64,000 nucleotides of DNA. It comes from Pseudoalteromonas gelatinilytica (GTDB lineage: Bacteria > Pseudomonadota > Gammaproteobacteria > Enterobacterales > Alteromonadaceae). A program made the position numbers and the translations under genes. This document shows, one piece after another, positions 18,308 through 27,590 of this stretch; position 1 is the stretch's first letter; the number at the start of each line of letters is the position of its first letter. The stretch lies in NCBI RefSeq assembly GCF_001641615.1, contig NZ_LRRU01000016.1, positions 1-64,000 of the forward strand, read 5' to 3'. The notes beneath the pieces were generated by a model that searched no databases, was not told the DNA's origin, and was given only the letters and a program-made list of their open reading frames with translations.

Positions 18308-19538
18308 ATCTGCTATCGCTGTAATGGAAGGAACAAAAGCCGCATTGATGGCAATTAAAGCCAATGCAATGCGCAGTGCACTTACCTGCTTGGGCATTAT
18401 TATTGGAGTTGCTGCGGTTGTGACCGTGGTGGCAGTAATGCAAGGGTTTACCAAACAAATTAATGATCAGCTTGCTGATATGTCTCCCGATGTCACCAAT
18501 ATCAAACCTTACACAAGTATGGAAAAAGAAATGGTGGGGCAACAAGCAAAGCTGACTTACAACGACTTTTTAACTCTAAAAGCACGCGTTAAAGAAGCCG
18601 AAACCTTTACTGCACTGATGTTTACTTGGCGCTTTTCTGGCGCAGCTGAGTATGGCAATAAAAGCCATGCTTCTCGGGTAATGGGCACCGAGCAAGACTA
18701 CCAAAAAGCTTACCGCACCTACCCAGAACTCGGCCGATTTATTCGCGCAGAAGATGATGAAAAACGCCGTCGAGTGGCATTTATCGGCCCTTCAATTATC
18801 GAAAAGCTTAACCTACCTGAAAACCCTGTAGGTGAATATATCAAACTCGGTGGTGAGTGGTTTCGCATTATTGGTGTTGCTGAAAAACAAGGTAGTTTAT
18901 TAGGTTTTGACCAAGACGATTACATCAATATTCCGATAAGTACCATGAGTGCATTAGAAGGCGGCAGTGTTGATACCAATGTACAAATGATGTTTCGGTT
19001 GAAAGACGATGCTAACGAAGCGCAAGTACTGGGTAAAATTCGCCGCATCTTACGTCAATTACATAAACTGAAAGACGGTGAAGATGACGACTTTGAATTT
19101 GAAACAGCTGAAAAAGCCCGTGCTAATATCGATAAATTTACCGGAAGTGCTACCGCAATTACCGCGGGGATAGTGGGTATTAGCCTGGTAGTTGGTGGTA
19201 TTGGTGTGATGAATATCATGCTGGTTTCGGTAACAGAGCGTACTCGTGTGATTGGTACTTTAAAAGCATTAGGGGCAACACCAGGCTTTATAATGCTGCA
19301 ATTTTTAGTTGAAGCGGTGGTGCTATCACTGTTTGGTGGTTTAATTGGTTTAGCGATAGGGTATGGTGCCGCGGCACTGATTTCGTTATCAGTGCCGAGC
19401 ATGCCAGATGCCTACATACCGGGTTGGGCGATTATGCTGTCATTTGGCTTTACTTCATTGATTGGTATTGTATTTGGCTTAGCACCCGCTATTAAAGCGG
19501 CACGCTTAAACCCAATTGATGCACTGCGTTATGAGTAA
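18300..19538 (+). CDS. ABC transporter permease (MacB/FtsX type)
   Basis: The 412-aa permease has an N-terminal membrane helix ([20 protein letters not shown]), a large periplasmic MacB_PCD domain (residues about 45-270) and three C-terminal helices of the FtsX domain ([40 protein letters not shown] and the last one ending in [20 protein letters not shown]). I place the start at the ATG at 18300; the frame runs 67 codons further up inside the ATPase gene without support. The ATPase/permease overlap and shared order with the adaptor indicate one tripartite exporter. The substrate is unknown. Confidence 0.94.
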   Translation: MFKSAIAVMEGTKAALMAIKANAMRSALTCLGIIIGVAAVVTVVAVMQGFTKQINDQLADMSPDVTNIKPYTSMEKEMVGQQAKLTYNDFLTLKARVKEAETFTALMFTWRFSGAAEYGNKSHASRVMGTEQDYQKAYRTYPELGRFIRAEDDEKRRRVAFIGPSIIEKLNLPENPVGEYIKLGGEWFRIIGVAEKQGSLLGFDQDDYINIPISTMSALEGGSVDTNVQMMFRLKDDANEAQVLGKIRRILRQLHKLKDGEDDDFEFETAEKARANIDKFTGSATAITAGIVGISLVVGGIGVMNIMLVSVTERTRVIGTLKALGATPGFIMLQFLVEAVVLSLFGGLIGLAIGYGAAALISLSVPSMPDAYIPGWAIMLSFGFTSLIGIVFGLAPAIKAARLNPIDALRYE

Positions 19539-19862
19539 CTAGTCTGGCTTGTAAGGTACTTGAGCACAGCTTATTTCAACTGTTTTTGGGTACCAAATAG
19601 GCCCAACTTGGTTTACTGCAACTTCAGCTAGACCATTAGTGAACGACTTATAAGTGTGAACGGTTTGCCACTCGGAATCTGGGCACTCCTCAGATAAGTC
19701 GACTGGCTTTGAACCTTCGTAAAGCGCCGCGGCAAAGTTATGATGCCATTGCTCTGTTGCAGCTGCTTTATTAGCTTGAACGGCACTGCCGTTATCAAAG
19801 TAGATATTTGTGCAACCACTTAAGGTTGCCACTAACACAGTTGTTATTAGTAGGCTTTTCAT
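19539..19862 (-). CDS. Bor-like lipoprotein (second of a tandem pair)
   Basis: A 107-aa predicted lipoprotein: signal peptide with lipobox LSGC (Cys17). The mature part resembles the Bor family, seen in WHHNFAAALYEGSKPVDLSE and a cysteine-containing TVHTYKSFTNGLAEVAVNQV stretch similar to the QTFVNGLLGF motif of lambda Bor. It overlaps its upstream neighbour by 4 bp and is more diverged from Bor than that neighbour. Lambda Bor is a surface lipoprotein linked to serum survival; a role here is unknown. It ends one base from the convergent permease gene. Confidence 0.75.
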   Translation of the reverse strand: MKSLLITTVLVATLSGCTNIYFDNGSAVQANKAAATEQWHHNFAAALYEGSKPVDLSEECPDSEWQTVHTYKSFTNGLAEVAVNQVGPIWYPKTVEISCAQVPYKPD

Positions 19863-20173
19863 AGTTGTTGCTCCTGTGCTTGTTGCTCACACCATACTTT
19901 TACTGTGTGAGGAGCATAAATTCCGAGTGTAACGAGTCCTAATGCGCCATCAGCGAATGTTTGTTGCGATTGCATTTGGGCAACTTTTTTATCTTGGCAA
20001 ATAGCCTTTACATCAACGCGCTCTTCACCAACGAGGCCCCACAAAAAGAATGGGCGGCTATCTTGGTAATCAGCTTTAGTGGCTAATTTATTGGTTGTTT
20101 TTTCTGGCACTATGGTGACTGATGAACACGCTGTCACCGATAAGGCAAGCAGCATACAGGCCATTTGTTTCAT
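19859..20173 (-). CDS. Bor family lipoprotein (first of a tandem pair)
   Basis: A 104-aa predicted lipoprotein with a short signal peptide and lipobox VTAC (Cys16). The C-terminal half carries the Bor-family pattern FADGALGLVTLGIYAPHTVK followed by VWC, very close to lambda Bor (FVNGLLGFITLGIYTP). Two further cysteine positions (CQDKKV and VWCEQ) could form a disulfide. It is the first gene of a two-gene operon with a diverged paralogue. No prophage genes surround it, so this is a chromosomal Bor-like gene. Confidence 0.85.
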   Translation of the reverse strand: MKQMACMLLALSVTACSSVTIVPEKTTNKLATKADYQDSRPFFLWGLVGEERVDVKAICQDKKVAQMQSQQTFADGALGLVTLGIYAPHTVKVWCEQQAQEQQL

Positions 20174-20348
20174 GAGTAGTTCCTTTGTCTGAGTTGTTAA
20201 GCTCAGTAAGTATAAGAATATGAGTACTCATTTTGGGTAAGAAAGCGTATAGAAATTGTAGAAAATACTACAGTTTCTAACATTTAGTCTTTGAACTAAA
20301 CTGAGGCTTACAACGACTAACTCTCAAGGAAAGTAACTAAAGGTCATT

Positions 20349-21203
20349 ATGACGGCATATCTGCGTATATTTTTATTACTTGTGTGTTTGAGTGTGCTGT
20401 CTTGGTATAGCTTTTCAAGCGATCCTAGCTCTGATGAGCAACAAGGTATCACCAAAACCGCTGAGAACCTTGCTAATTGCCAACAGCAGTTAGCACAAAG
20501 TCGCATGCAAACTTACGCAGAACATTATATTTTGCCCTATCAGTTTAAGTTATTGAGTTGGAATATTTACAAGGCACAAATAGATGGCTTACTCACCGAT
20601 TTGCAAAACCTAAATGCCGATGCTGATATTGTGTTACTGCAAGAAGCTATCGAAGAACCCGCGCTTACAAAACTCAAACCCTATTGGCGCTTTGCTAAAG
20701 GCTATAAGAGCGGCAGCGTGCAATCTGGGGTTATGACACTCAGCCGCTGGCCCGCCGCAGTACATTGTACACTCACCCATAAAGAGCCTTGGCTACGTAG
20801 TCCAAAAGCGACCAATATTGTGGAGTATGCGCTGCCAAATCAACAGTTATTACTGAGTATAAACCTGCATGCCATTAACTTTACGATGGGTGTTAGTGAC
20901 TTTAAACAACAGCTCGACGATGCCGCCGCTATTATGCGAATGCATAAAGGCCCTATCGTATTTGCTGGTGATCTCAATACCTGGAGTGATGAGCGCCAAG
21001 CCTTATTACAGCAAACATTAACCCAGCTAGGTTTACACGAAGCTATTTATTTAAATGATAAACGCACCAAAGCATTTGGATTAGCACTTGACCAAGTATG
21101 GGTGCGCGGTGTCAAAATAGAGACAACTATAGTGCCTGAGCTTGTAAGCTCAGATCATAATCCAATAATTGCAACCCTAACCATAGAGCAAAAAGTACAG
21201 TGA
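20349..21203 (+). CDS. Endonuclease/exonuclease/phosphatase family protein (YafD-like)
   Basis: The 284-aa protein has an N-terminal hydrophobic segment (LRIFLLLVCLSVLSWYSF; signal anchor or signal peptide) and an EEP-fold domain. Metal and catalytic motifs are visible in order: LLSWNIYKAQ, DIVLLQEAI, NLHAINF, FAGDLNTWSDER and LVSSDHNPIIA. This layout matches Mg2+-dependent EEP hydrolases (nucleases, phosphodiesterases). The E. coli YafD group is the nearest I recognise. It is probably periplasmic or membrane-anchored. The next gene overlaps its stop by 4 bp. The substrate is unknown. Confidence 0.88.
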   Translation: MTAYLRIFLLLVCLSVLSWYSFSSDPSSDEQQGITKTAENLANCQQQLAQSRMQTYAEHYILPYQFKLLSWNIYKAQIDGLLTDLQNLNADADIVLLQEAIEEPALTKLKPYWRFAKGYKSGSVQSGVMTLSRWPAAVHCTLTHKEPWLRSPKATNIVEYALPNQQLLLSINLHAINFTMGVSDFKQQLDDAAAIMRMHKGPIVFAGDLNTWSDERQALLQQTLTQLGLHEAIYLNDKRTKAFGLALDQVWVRGVKIETTIVPELVSSDHNPIIATLTIEQKVQ

Positions 21204-21574
21204 AAGTAACAATGAAAGGATATTGGTTAATCGCATTAATGTTATTGAGCATTAGCCAATTCAGTGATGCAGCAACCCCAGAACAAGAGATAAATCACCT
21301 CATTGATTTTGTCGCTAAAAGCGATGCCGTATTTATTCGCAACGGCACCGAGCACTCAAGCCAAGATGCTGCCGAACACCTTGCTATGAAGTATCGAAAA
21401 GCGACCCGCTATGCAAAAACGGCCGAAAAATTTATCGAAAATTTGGCGAGTAAAAGCTCATGGAGCGGTAAGCCCTATAAAGTAAGACTCAGCAATGGGT
21501 CGTTACTCAATGCAAAAGATTGGTTGAGCAATGAATTAAAAGAGTACCGCCGAAACCAACATATTCATAATTAA
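21200..21574 (+). CDS. DUF5329-like exported protein
   Basis: The 124-aa product has a signal peptide ([20 protein letters not shown]) and a small helical mature domain with [20 protein letters not shown] and [20 protein letters not shown], the pattern of the DUF5329 family as I recall it. The start is either the GTG at 21200 (ATGA-like overlap with the upstream stop) or the ATG at 21212; the latter has a slightly better ribosome-binding site. Function is unknown. It is coupled to the EEP-fold gene upstream. Confidence 0.78.
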   Translation: MKVTMKGYWLIALMLLSISQFSDAATPEQEINHLIDFVAKSDAVFIRNGTEHSSQDAAEHLAMKYRKATRYAKTAEKFIENLASKSSWSGKPYKVRLSNGSLLNAKDWLSNELKEYRRNQHIHN

Positions 21575-21603
21575 AATCATCAACACACAAGAAGCGAAAA
21601 GCC

Positions 21604-22281
21604 ATGCAAGAACACAAAAATCAGCCTCTCAATGACTTTATTGAGTACCCTCATGACGAGATGCTAAAACGCGCCGAAGAGTTTTTAGCCGTGAGTCAGC
21701 GTCGCCACAGTATTCGCAGCTTTAGCGATCGCCCAGTGCCAAAAGAAATTATCGAAACCTGTATTAAAGCGGCAGGCACTGCACCGAGTGGTGCCAATCA
21801 TCAACCTTGGCACTTTGTAGCAATACACAGCAGCGATGTGAAAAAACAAATTCGTGAAGCCGCTGAAAAACTAGAGCGCTCATTTTATGAAGGTCGCGCA
21901 GGTGAAGAATGGTTAGATGCCTTAAAACCACTTGGCACCGATGCCAGTAAGCCCTACCTTGAGCATGCACCTTGGCTAATTGCCGTGTTTAGTCAAAAGA
22001 AAGGCGGTATTTCTGCCGATGACAAAAATACCAATTACTATGTTCATGAATCTGTTGGCCTAGCAACCGGCTTTTTAATTCAAGCACTACACAGAGCTGG
22101 CCTTGCTACCCTTACGCATACACCAAAACCAATGAGCTTTTTAACCGAAATTTGTGGTCGTGATAAAGATAATGAGCGCCCTTACATGCTGCTAATTGCA
22201 GGCTACCCAGGCACAGATGCAACCATCCCTGAGCATGCCTTAGTGAAAAAGTCGCTGGACGAAATAGCGACCTTTATTTAG
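21604..22281 (+). CDS. Nitroreductase-fold flavoprotein with iodotyrosine-deiodinase triad
   Basis: FMN-dependent enzyme of the nitroreductase superfamily, 225 aa. FMN-binding motifs: RRHSIRSF (residues 33-40, phosphate), [13 protein letters not shown] (59-71) and TLTHTP near residue 180. A lid segment carries Glu91, Tyr95 and Lys116 with spacing E-x3-Y-x20-K. This is the substrate-binding triad of iodotyrosine deiodinases (human E157/Y161/K182). In animals that enzyme reductively removes iodide from mono- and di-iodotyrosine; bacterial homologues act on halotyrosines in vitro. It is the last gene in its direction, with its end overlapping the convergent RND adaptor gene. Confidence 0.85.
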   Translation: MQEHKNQPLNDFIEYPHDEMLKRAEEFLAVSQRRHSIRSFSDRPVPKEIIETCIKAAGTAPSGANHQPWHFVAIHSSDVKKQIREAAEKLERSFYEGRAGEEWLDALKPLGTDASKPYLEHAPWLIAVFSQKKGGISADDKNTNYYVHESVGLATGFLIQALHRAGLATLTHTPKPMSFLTEICGRDKDNERPYMLLIAGYPGTDATIPEHALVKKSLDEIATFI

Positions 22282-23335
22282 CTTTAAAATCAACAGCCAG
22301 CACATCACCCGGGTTTAAACCTGAAACGATGTGCTGCTTACCATCGAGCATTTCGCCAAGGCGCACATAGCGACGCACTATCTGATTATTTTCAAGTAAA
22401 TAGACCATACTCAATTGGCCATATTGCTGCACCCAGCTTGACTCAATCAACACCCCTTTTTCAGTGGCGAGTGGTAATTGTAATTGCGCATAAAGACCAG
22501 GCATTAACCCAGTTTGGGCATCTGTTTCTAAACGAATTTCCATACTACGCGCAGCACTATCAGCAACGGGCACAATTTCTGTCACTGTGGCAGGCATTGA
22601 CGTAGATAAAGCAGGTAATTTGACCGTTAGAGTTTGCCCAACATTCAACTTAATTGCTTGTTGTTCTCTGACATTAAATGCTAATTGCAATTGTTGTGGG
22701 TTATACAGCGCGAGTAATGGCGTGCCAGGAGTTGCGGTATCGCCAGGCTCTGCAAAACGCTCAACCACAACACCTGAAATCGGCGCTTTAATTTGCGTAA
22801 AACTCAGTGCAACTTGCGCTTGTGTTTGCTGCTGTTTAGCAATCGCTAGGTTCGCAGTTAAATTATCGAACCTTGCTTTTGCATCGTCGTATTCGCTAAC
22901 AGATACCAAACCTTGCTTGTATAAATCGTTAATACGCTTAAGTTGTTTCTCTGCTTGAGTCAGCGACGCATTAATTGCATTTATTTGTGCTTCGCTTTGA
23001 GCAAGCCCAGCTTTAAAGTCATCTTGCTGCAAGGTAATTAACACATCACCCTGTTTTACAGTATCGCCAGCGCGTACATTTAAACGCTCAACTTGTGCCA
23101 TAACCCGTGATGAAATTTGCGTATTTTGTTTTGCAATCACGGTGCCCGGTACAACTTCATCACGCGCAATATCTGCCAGTGTCACTGTCACTAACTGACC
23201 AGTGTAATCATTTGCTGATGGGTTTTTCATGCCTGCAGCTTGCTTATCAGAGAAACTGCCCGCCATGTAAAGTACCGCCACAATGATCACAGATAACGCG
23301 ATGATTGAACCAATAAGTTTCGATTTACCCTGCAT
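22274..23335 (-). CDS. RND efflux periplasmic adaptor subunit
   Basis: The 353-aa membrane-fusion protein has an N-terminal anchor ([20 protein letters not shown]), a split lipoyl domain ([20 protein letters not shown] and [20 protein letters not shown]), a helical hairpin between them, then a beta-barrel domain and a membrane-proximal domain. I place the start at 23333-23335, which overlaps the end of the RND gene by 11 bp and has AGAGGAA upstream; the longer frame is unsupported. It bridges the pump encoded upstream and an outer-membrane channel not encoded here. Confidence 0.93.
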   Translation of the reverse strand: MQGKSKLIGSIIALSVIIVAVLYMAGSFSDKQAAGMKNPSANDYTGQLVTVTLADIARDEVVPGTVIAKQNTQISSRVMAQVERLNVRAGDTVKQGDVLITLQQDDFKAGLAQSEAQINAINASLTQAEKQLKRINDLYKQGLVSVSEYDDAKARFDNLTANLAIAKQQQTQAQVALSFTQIKAPISGVVVERFAEPGDTATPGTPLLALYNPQQLQLAFNVREQQAIKLNVGQTLTVKLPALSTSMPATVTEIVPVADSAARSMEIRLETDAQTGLMPGLYAQLQLPLATEKGVLIESSWVQQYGQLSMVYLLENNQIVRRYVRLGEMLDGKQHIVSGLNPGDVLAVDFKAK

Positions 23336-26300
23336 GAGCTTGTTCCTCTTTGGCTGCATCCTTTGCAAACACTAAATAATAAACCAATGGCACAACAAAT
23401 AATGAGAACAATGTTGATGCCACAATACCAAAAATAATTGCGATCGCTAGACCGCTAAATACCGGGTCTAGGGTGATCACCAAGTTACCTAATAAGGTGG
23501 TTCCCGCAGTCAGTAACACAGGGCGCATACGCACCGTACCTGCGGCAATCAAAGCCTGTTTAATTGCCATACCTTGGCCGCGAGCTTGATTAATAAACTC
23601 AACTAAAATAAGTGAGTTACGAACCACAATACCAGCAAGTGCAATCATGCCAATCATGGCTGTTGCAGTGAATAACACCGGCTCAGGAGCACCAGCAATG
23701 CTGCGCTCTCCAAATTGATTTAATAGCCAAAAGCCCGGCATGATCCCTATTACGGTTAATGGAATAGCCGACATGATAATCAGTGACAAACTCGCAGAGT
23801 TTGTTTGAATGCGTAAGATGATGAAAATGGCTGTTAGCGCAAATGCAAAGGCAATACCCATATCTCTAAATACATCAATGGTAATTCGCCATTCGCCTTC
23901 ACCACTAAAGGTCACGTCAGTGCCAACAGGTAATTGCCAAGCTTGGCTACCGCCATTATTGAAAAAGTGCCTACTTTGCCAATCAGTTTGGTTAAATTCG
24001 TCAGCGCTAATACCTAAGTCGGCATTGACGTCAGCAATAATTTCAGCGGGTGTACGGCCATTTAGCTCAGCCATTACATACACAACATTACGCTGATCTT
24101 TACGCATAATTGGCTTGGCAACATCTTGATGCTGAAATTCACCTAACTCAGATAGCGCCACCAGCGGACGTGGTGCACTTTGTAGCCCAAATTCATCACT
24201 GGTTTTTGCAAGTTCCCTATCACCACGAACTTGTAATGCCAGCAATTGAGCAAATTGGTTACGATCTTGATAAGGCAGTTGTAACTTTATATCGACAGGG
24301 TCTGTTTCGCCGCTAACATATAACACCCCAACATTTTGTCCATGTGAGGCAATGGCTAAGGTCTGGGCAATATCTTGCGTAGACACCGCCGACAATGACG
24401 CTTTACTTTTATCGGTAACAAAACGCTGTAAGGGCGCATTGGCAGCAATACTGGTATCAACTTCAACCACATGCGGCTCTTGTTTTAACCTTGCAGCAAC
24501 AGCAAGGGCTGCTTGATAGTGCGTGTCTGTATCAACAAATGGCTCACTGTAAACTTCAGCCACTAAGGTACTTAAAACCGGCGGACCCGGTGGCACTTCA
24601 ACCACTTTAATTACAATGCCATCTGTTGCCAGTGGCGCTAATGCGGCACGCAAGCGCATGACCACGCCATGAGATTGATGATCACGCTCAGTTTTATCGA
24701 GCAGTAATACTCTGAGCTCAGCTAAATTAGCAGCTTCACGTCGATAATAACCACGCACCATACCATTAAAGTCCATGCTTGATGGCTGACCAACGTAGGC
24801 TGCCGCCTCACTTACTTCATTTAATTGCCAAGTGATGGTTTGTACTTGTCGAGTGAAAGCGGCGGTTTGCTCAAGGCTTGTACCTTCTGGCATATCGATT
24901 AAAACTTGCAACTCGTTTTTATTATCAAACGGTAATAGCTTTAAAGGCACTGCACGCATTACGGGTAACATGGCACTGGCGACAAACAAGGCTAATGTAG
25001 TCCATAAAACGAGTTTGGCGCGGCCTTTAGACTCAAGTAATGGTGATAATATGCGCTCATATAAGCCATGCTGATTGGCATCAAGTTGTACGCTGTCATC
25101 GACTGGCGCTTTAAGTAGTTTCATTGCCAACCAAGGCGTAACAAAAAATGCCACTATGGTCGAAACCATTACACTAATTGGCACATTAAATGCCATTGGT
25201 GCCATGTACGGCCCCATCATGCCAGTGATAAACGCAAGTGGGATGAACGCCACCATAATGGTTAATGTAGACATAAACAGCGCCACACGAATTTCGCTCA
25301 TGGCATCAACTATGCGTTGTTTTTTATCGCCTTTGTGGGTTAAAAAACGACTTATGTTGTCTATCCCAGTAATTGGATCATCAACTAATAACCCCAAAGA
25401 AAGTATTAGTGCAAATAGTGTGACTCGGTTAATTGTATAGCCAAAGGCAAAATCAAGTGTCAGGGTGATGCCGTAGCAAATAGGCACCGCTAAACCAACC
25501 ACAATTGCTGGTCGCCAACCTAAAAATACGCCAACAAAAATAACCACGGTAAATACCGCAAACACTAAGCTTGAGGTAAGGTTATTTACTTTCTCGTTCG
25601 CGGTTTGGCCATAGTCACGCAGTACAGTGTAGTCCACTTCATCAGGCAATAGATTAGCCGATAAAGTGTCCATCATGCTGTGCACTTCGTTGGCCACAGC
25701 GACCGCATTGGTGCCAGCTTGTTTAGCGACACTAATGGTCACTAAAGGAAGTTGTTGCTGGTTATCTGATTGAGCCAGCCATTGATAGCTTTGTGCTTCG
25801 CTTGGACCATCACTCACTTCGGCGACATCACTTAGGTAAACACTCTTACCGTTTACCACGTTGACAACAAGCCGTTCTATCGCAGATTGAGAGCGTAAAA
25901 CATCCCCCACTTGTAAAGCAATTTGCTGCTTACCTTCAACAACACTGCCCACGTTCACCAATTGATTAGATACGCTAAGCGCATAATACACATCGGTTAG
26001 GGTTGTTTGATGTGCAGCTAAAGCGCTTGCATCAAGGTTAATCGTTAATTGACGAGTTCTACCAGCAATCACTTTCACTTCGCTGGTATTTTCGATGCGC
26101 TGTAAACTGTTAGCGATTTCGTTGGCAAAACGAGTTAGTTGATAGTCATCGTAAAGTTTTGGATCTTTACTAAATAAGCCCAGCATCACAATGGGCACAT
26201 CGTTCACTTCAACCGGACGTATTTGCCATGAGCTGATCACTGACGCCATCGTGTGTTGATAGCTATAGAGTTTAGCGTAAGTGTCGAGAATGGCTTGCTC

Positions 26301-26612
26301 ACGATCGTGACCGACTTCAAAGCGAAGAGTAACGACAGCAGCATTACTTTGTGTGGTCGAGTAAATATGCTCAACGCCCGTTAACTGCGCCAATAACTTC
26401 TCCAATGGTTCAGTTACCAGCCTAGCTACTTCTGGCGCTTCAACGTTTGGTGCTGCCACATATATATCAAGCATCGGAACCACAATTTGCGGTTCCTCTT
26501 CACGCGGGGTTTGCTTTAATGCCATTAAGCCAAGCAGCACCGACATAATAAAAATAATAACGGGAAGGCGGCCGCTCAAGCTGTTTTTTACTGCATTATC
26601 GATAGCATTCAT
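23325..26612 (-). CDS. RND efflux transporter permease (HAE/AcrB-like)
   Basis: The 1095-aa inner-membrane pump has the RND layout: TM1 near residues 15-33, a large periplasmic loop, TM2-6, a second loop and TM7-12. The proton-relay aspartates appear as GLLVDDPITGIDN (Asp411/Asp412). The 'VVEVPPGPPVLS' region belongs to the second periplasmic loop. It is 8 nt downstream of an ArsR repressor with BigR/SqrR cysteines and overlaps the adaptor gene, so the three form one operon. The context suggests export linked to sulfide or persulfide stress; the substrate itself cannot be read from sequence. Confidence 0.95.
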   Translation of the reverse strand: MNAIDNAVKNSLSGRLPVIIFIMSVLLGLMALKQTPREEEPQIVVPMLDIYVAAPNVEAPEVARLVTEPLEKLLAQLTGVEHIYSTTQSNAAVVTLRFEVGHDREQAILDTYAKLYSYQHTMASVISSWQIRPVEVNDVPIVMLGLFSKDPKLYDDYQLTRFANEIANSLQRIENTSEVKVIAGRTRQLTINLDASALAAHQTTLTDVYYALSVSNQLVNVGSVVEGKQQIALQVGDVLRSQSAIERLVVNVVNGKSVYLSDVAEVSDGPSEAQSYQWLAQSDNQQQLPLVTISVAKQAGTNAVAVANEVHSMMDTLSANLLPDEVDYTVLRDYGQTANEKVNNLTSSLVFAVFTVVIFVGVFLGWRPAIVVGLAVPICYGITLTLDFAFGYTINRVTLFALILSLGLLVDDPITGIDNISRFLTHKGDKKQRIVDAMSEIRVALFMSTLTIMVAFIPLAFITGMMGPYMAPMAFNVPISVMVSTIVAFFVTPWLAMKLLKAPVDDSVQLDANQHGLYERILSPLLESKGRAKLVLWTTLALFVASAMLPVMRAVPLKLLPFDNKNELQVLIDMPEGTSLEQTAAFTRQVQTITWQLNEVSEAAAYVGQPSSMDFNGMVRGYYRREAANLAELRVLLLDKTERDHQSHGVVMRLRAALAPLATDGIVIKVVEVPPGPPVLSTLVAEVYSEPFVDTDTHYQAALAVAARLKQEPHVVEVDTSIAANAPLQRFVTDKSKASLSAVSTQDIAQTLAIASHGQNVGVLYVSGETDPVDIKLQLPYQDRNQFAQLLALQVRGDRELAKTSDEFGLQSAPRPLVALSELGEFQHQDVAKPIMRKDQRNVVYVMAELNGRTPAEIIADVNADLGISADEFNQTDWQSRHFFNNGGSQAWQLPVGTDVTFSGEGEWRITIDVFRDMGIAFAFALTAIFIILRIQTNSASLSLIIMSAIPLTVIGIMPGFWLLNQFGERSIAGAPEPVLFTATAMIGMIALAGIVVRNSLILVEFINQARGQGMAIKQALIAAGTVRMRPVLLTAGTTLLGNLVITLDPVFSGLAIAIIFGIVASTLFSLFVVPLVYYLVFAKDAAKEEQAHAG

Positions 26613-26619
26613 TGCTTAA

Positions 26620-26922
26620 CTACCTTTTGCAAAATAAACCATGAAGGGTTTCAAGGATTGCCATAACACTTTTATCGACCACGCGATAATAGATAGTTTG
26701 GCTTTCACGTCGAGTCGCGACGATCTGAGCTTTTCTCAGCGCCGCTAAGTGTTGCGATAATGCTGACTGCGCCAACGGCACAGCTTCGTTTAATTCGCTC
26801 ACGCTCATTTCACCATCTTGCAGCGAACATAAGATCATCAAGCGATTTTTATTCGCCAATATCTTTAGCATTTGCTCTGCTTGCTCCACATTGTCGGCCA
26901 TAGCCGCAAAATCGATGTTCAT
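26620..26922 (-). CDS. ArsR-family repressor with BigR/SqrR persulfide-sensing cysteines
   Basis: A winged-helix ArsR/SmtB regulator of about 100 aa. The recognition helix lies in LAQSALSQHLAALRKAQIVA and the wing in TRRESQTIYYRV. Numbered from MNIDF, Cys32 (MILCSLQDGE) and Cys98 (HGLFCKR) lie 66 residues apart. That is the spacing of the two sulfur-sensing cysteines of BigR (42/108) and SqrR (41/107), which form a polysulfide bridge and release DNA. The start is ATG 26920-26922 (a GTG two codons up is possible). It leads an operon with the RND pump and is divergent from DUF2892 and rhodanese genes. Confidence 0.9.
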   Translation of the reverse strand: MNIDFAAMADNVEQAEQMLKILANKNRLMILCSLQDGEMSVSELNEAVPLAQSALSQHLAALRKAQIVATRRESQTIYYRVVDKSVMAILETLHGLFCKR

Positions 26923-26968
26923 AATCACACTACTCTATATTCTTAAAATACCGCTAAAGTATAGATTG

Positions 26969-27023
26969 ATATATTAGAAAAGTCTAATATTAGAATTTAC
27001 TAATGTAGTATTTTCTAATATAT
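26969..27023. promoter_or_regulatory. Inverted repeats in the divergent promoter region, candidate repressor operators
   Basis: Between the ArsR gene and the DUF2892 gene lie nested palindromes: ATATTAGA-AAAG-TCTAATAT (26971-26990, perfect 8-bp arms), ATTAG-AATTTA-CTAAT (26989-27004), and a larger pair ATATATTAGAA (26969-26979) / TTCTAATATAT (27013-27023). The region is very AT-rich. Binding of the ArsR protein to control both transcripts is the simplest explanation, by analogy with BigR promoters. Confidence 0.65.
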
Positions 27024-27055
27024 TAAATACATCACTCTGTTATCGAGGTCTTATT

Positions 27056-27244
27056 ATGAAACTAAATGACGCGCTTCGCCTAATTGCTGGTGTAATGATC
27101 TGTATTTCATTGTTGCTACAACAGTTTCACAGTCCGCTGTGGATTTGGTTTACGGTATTTATTGCTCTAAACTTAATTCAATCGGCATTCACTAAGTGGT
27201 GCCCAATGATCACTATTTTACGCAAACTTGGCATGGAGGATTAG
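27056..27244 (+). CDS. DUF2892 (YgaP-type) inner-membrane protein
   Basis: A 62-aa membrane protein with two hydrophobic helices (RLIAGVMICISLLLQQF and LWIWFTVFIALNLIQSAF) followed by KWCPMITILRKLG, the conserved end of DUF2892. In E. coli YgaP this domain is fused to a cytosolic rhodanese; here the rhodanese is the next gene, starting one base after this stop. It is divergent from the BigR/SqrR-like repressor and probably controlled by it. Role: membrane partner of a sulfane-sulfur handling rhodanese (inference). Confidence 0.88.
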   Translation: MKLNDALRLIAGVMICISLLLQQFHSPLWIWFTVFIALNLIQSAFTKWCPMITILRKLGMED

Positions 27245-27245
27245 T

Positions 27246-27590
27246 ATGCTGACACCAATTCCTGACTTAATGAAAATTGTTGCCCCAAACCAGCGCCGCA
27301 TTAGCGCTGACCAAGCAAAACAAGAATTAAGCGAAAACCATGGTTTATTAATAGACGTACGTGAACCTGCTGAGCACGCAACTAAAGCAGCAACAGGTGC
27401 CATTAATATCCCACGCGGTGTACTTGAAATGAAATTAATGGAAATTGAAAAAGATCCTGCAAGACCCATTTACTTACACTGTGCAAGTAGTGCCCGCGCC
27501 ACACTAAGTGCCGAAGCACTGACTCGTGTTGGCTACGAAAATGTCACAGTAATCACCTGTAATGCAGAACAAATCTGTCAGGTTTTTTAA
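27246..27590 (+). CDS. Rhodanese-domain sulfurtransferase
   Basis: A 114-aa single-domain rhodanese. It shows LLIDVREPAEHATKAATGAI (residues about 34-53) and the active-site loop HCASSARA with catalytic Cys79 and Arg84 (C-x4-R). The domain carries sulfane sulfur as a cysteine persulfide. The start at 27246 has GGAGG 6 nt upstream, located inside the end of the DUF2892 gene; the longer frame overlapping that gene is unsupported. With DUF2892 it reconstitutes a split YgaP. The 3' end overlaps the convergent PH-domain gene by 4 bp. Confidence 0.9.
   Translation: MLTPIPDLMKIVAPNQRRISADQAKQELSENHGLLIDVREPAEHATKAATGAINIPRGVLEMKLMEIEKDPARPIYLHCASSARATLSAEALTRVGYENVTVITCNAEQICQVF

Noticed and set aside
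19859..20173. Bor-like gene considered as a prophage remnant
   Set aside because: No integrase, capsid, tail or lysis genes nearby, and flanking genes are ordinary chromosomal ones.
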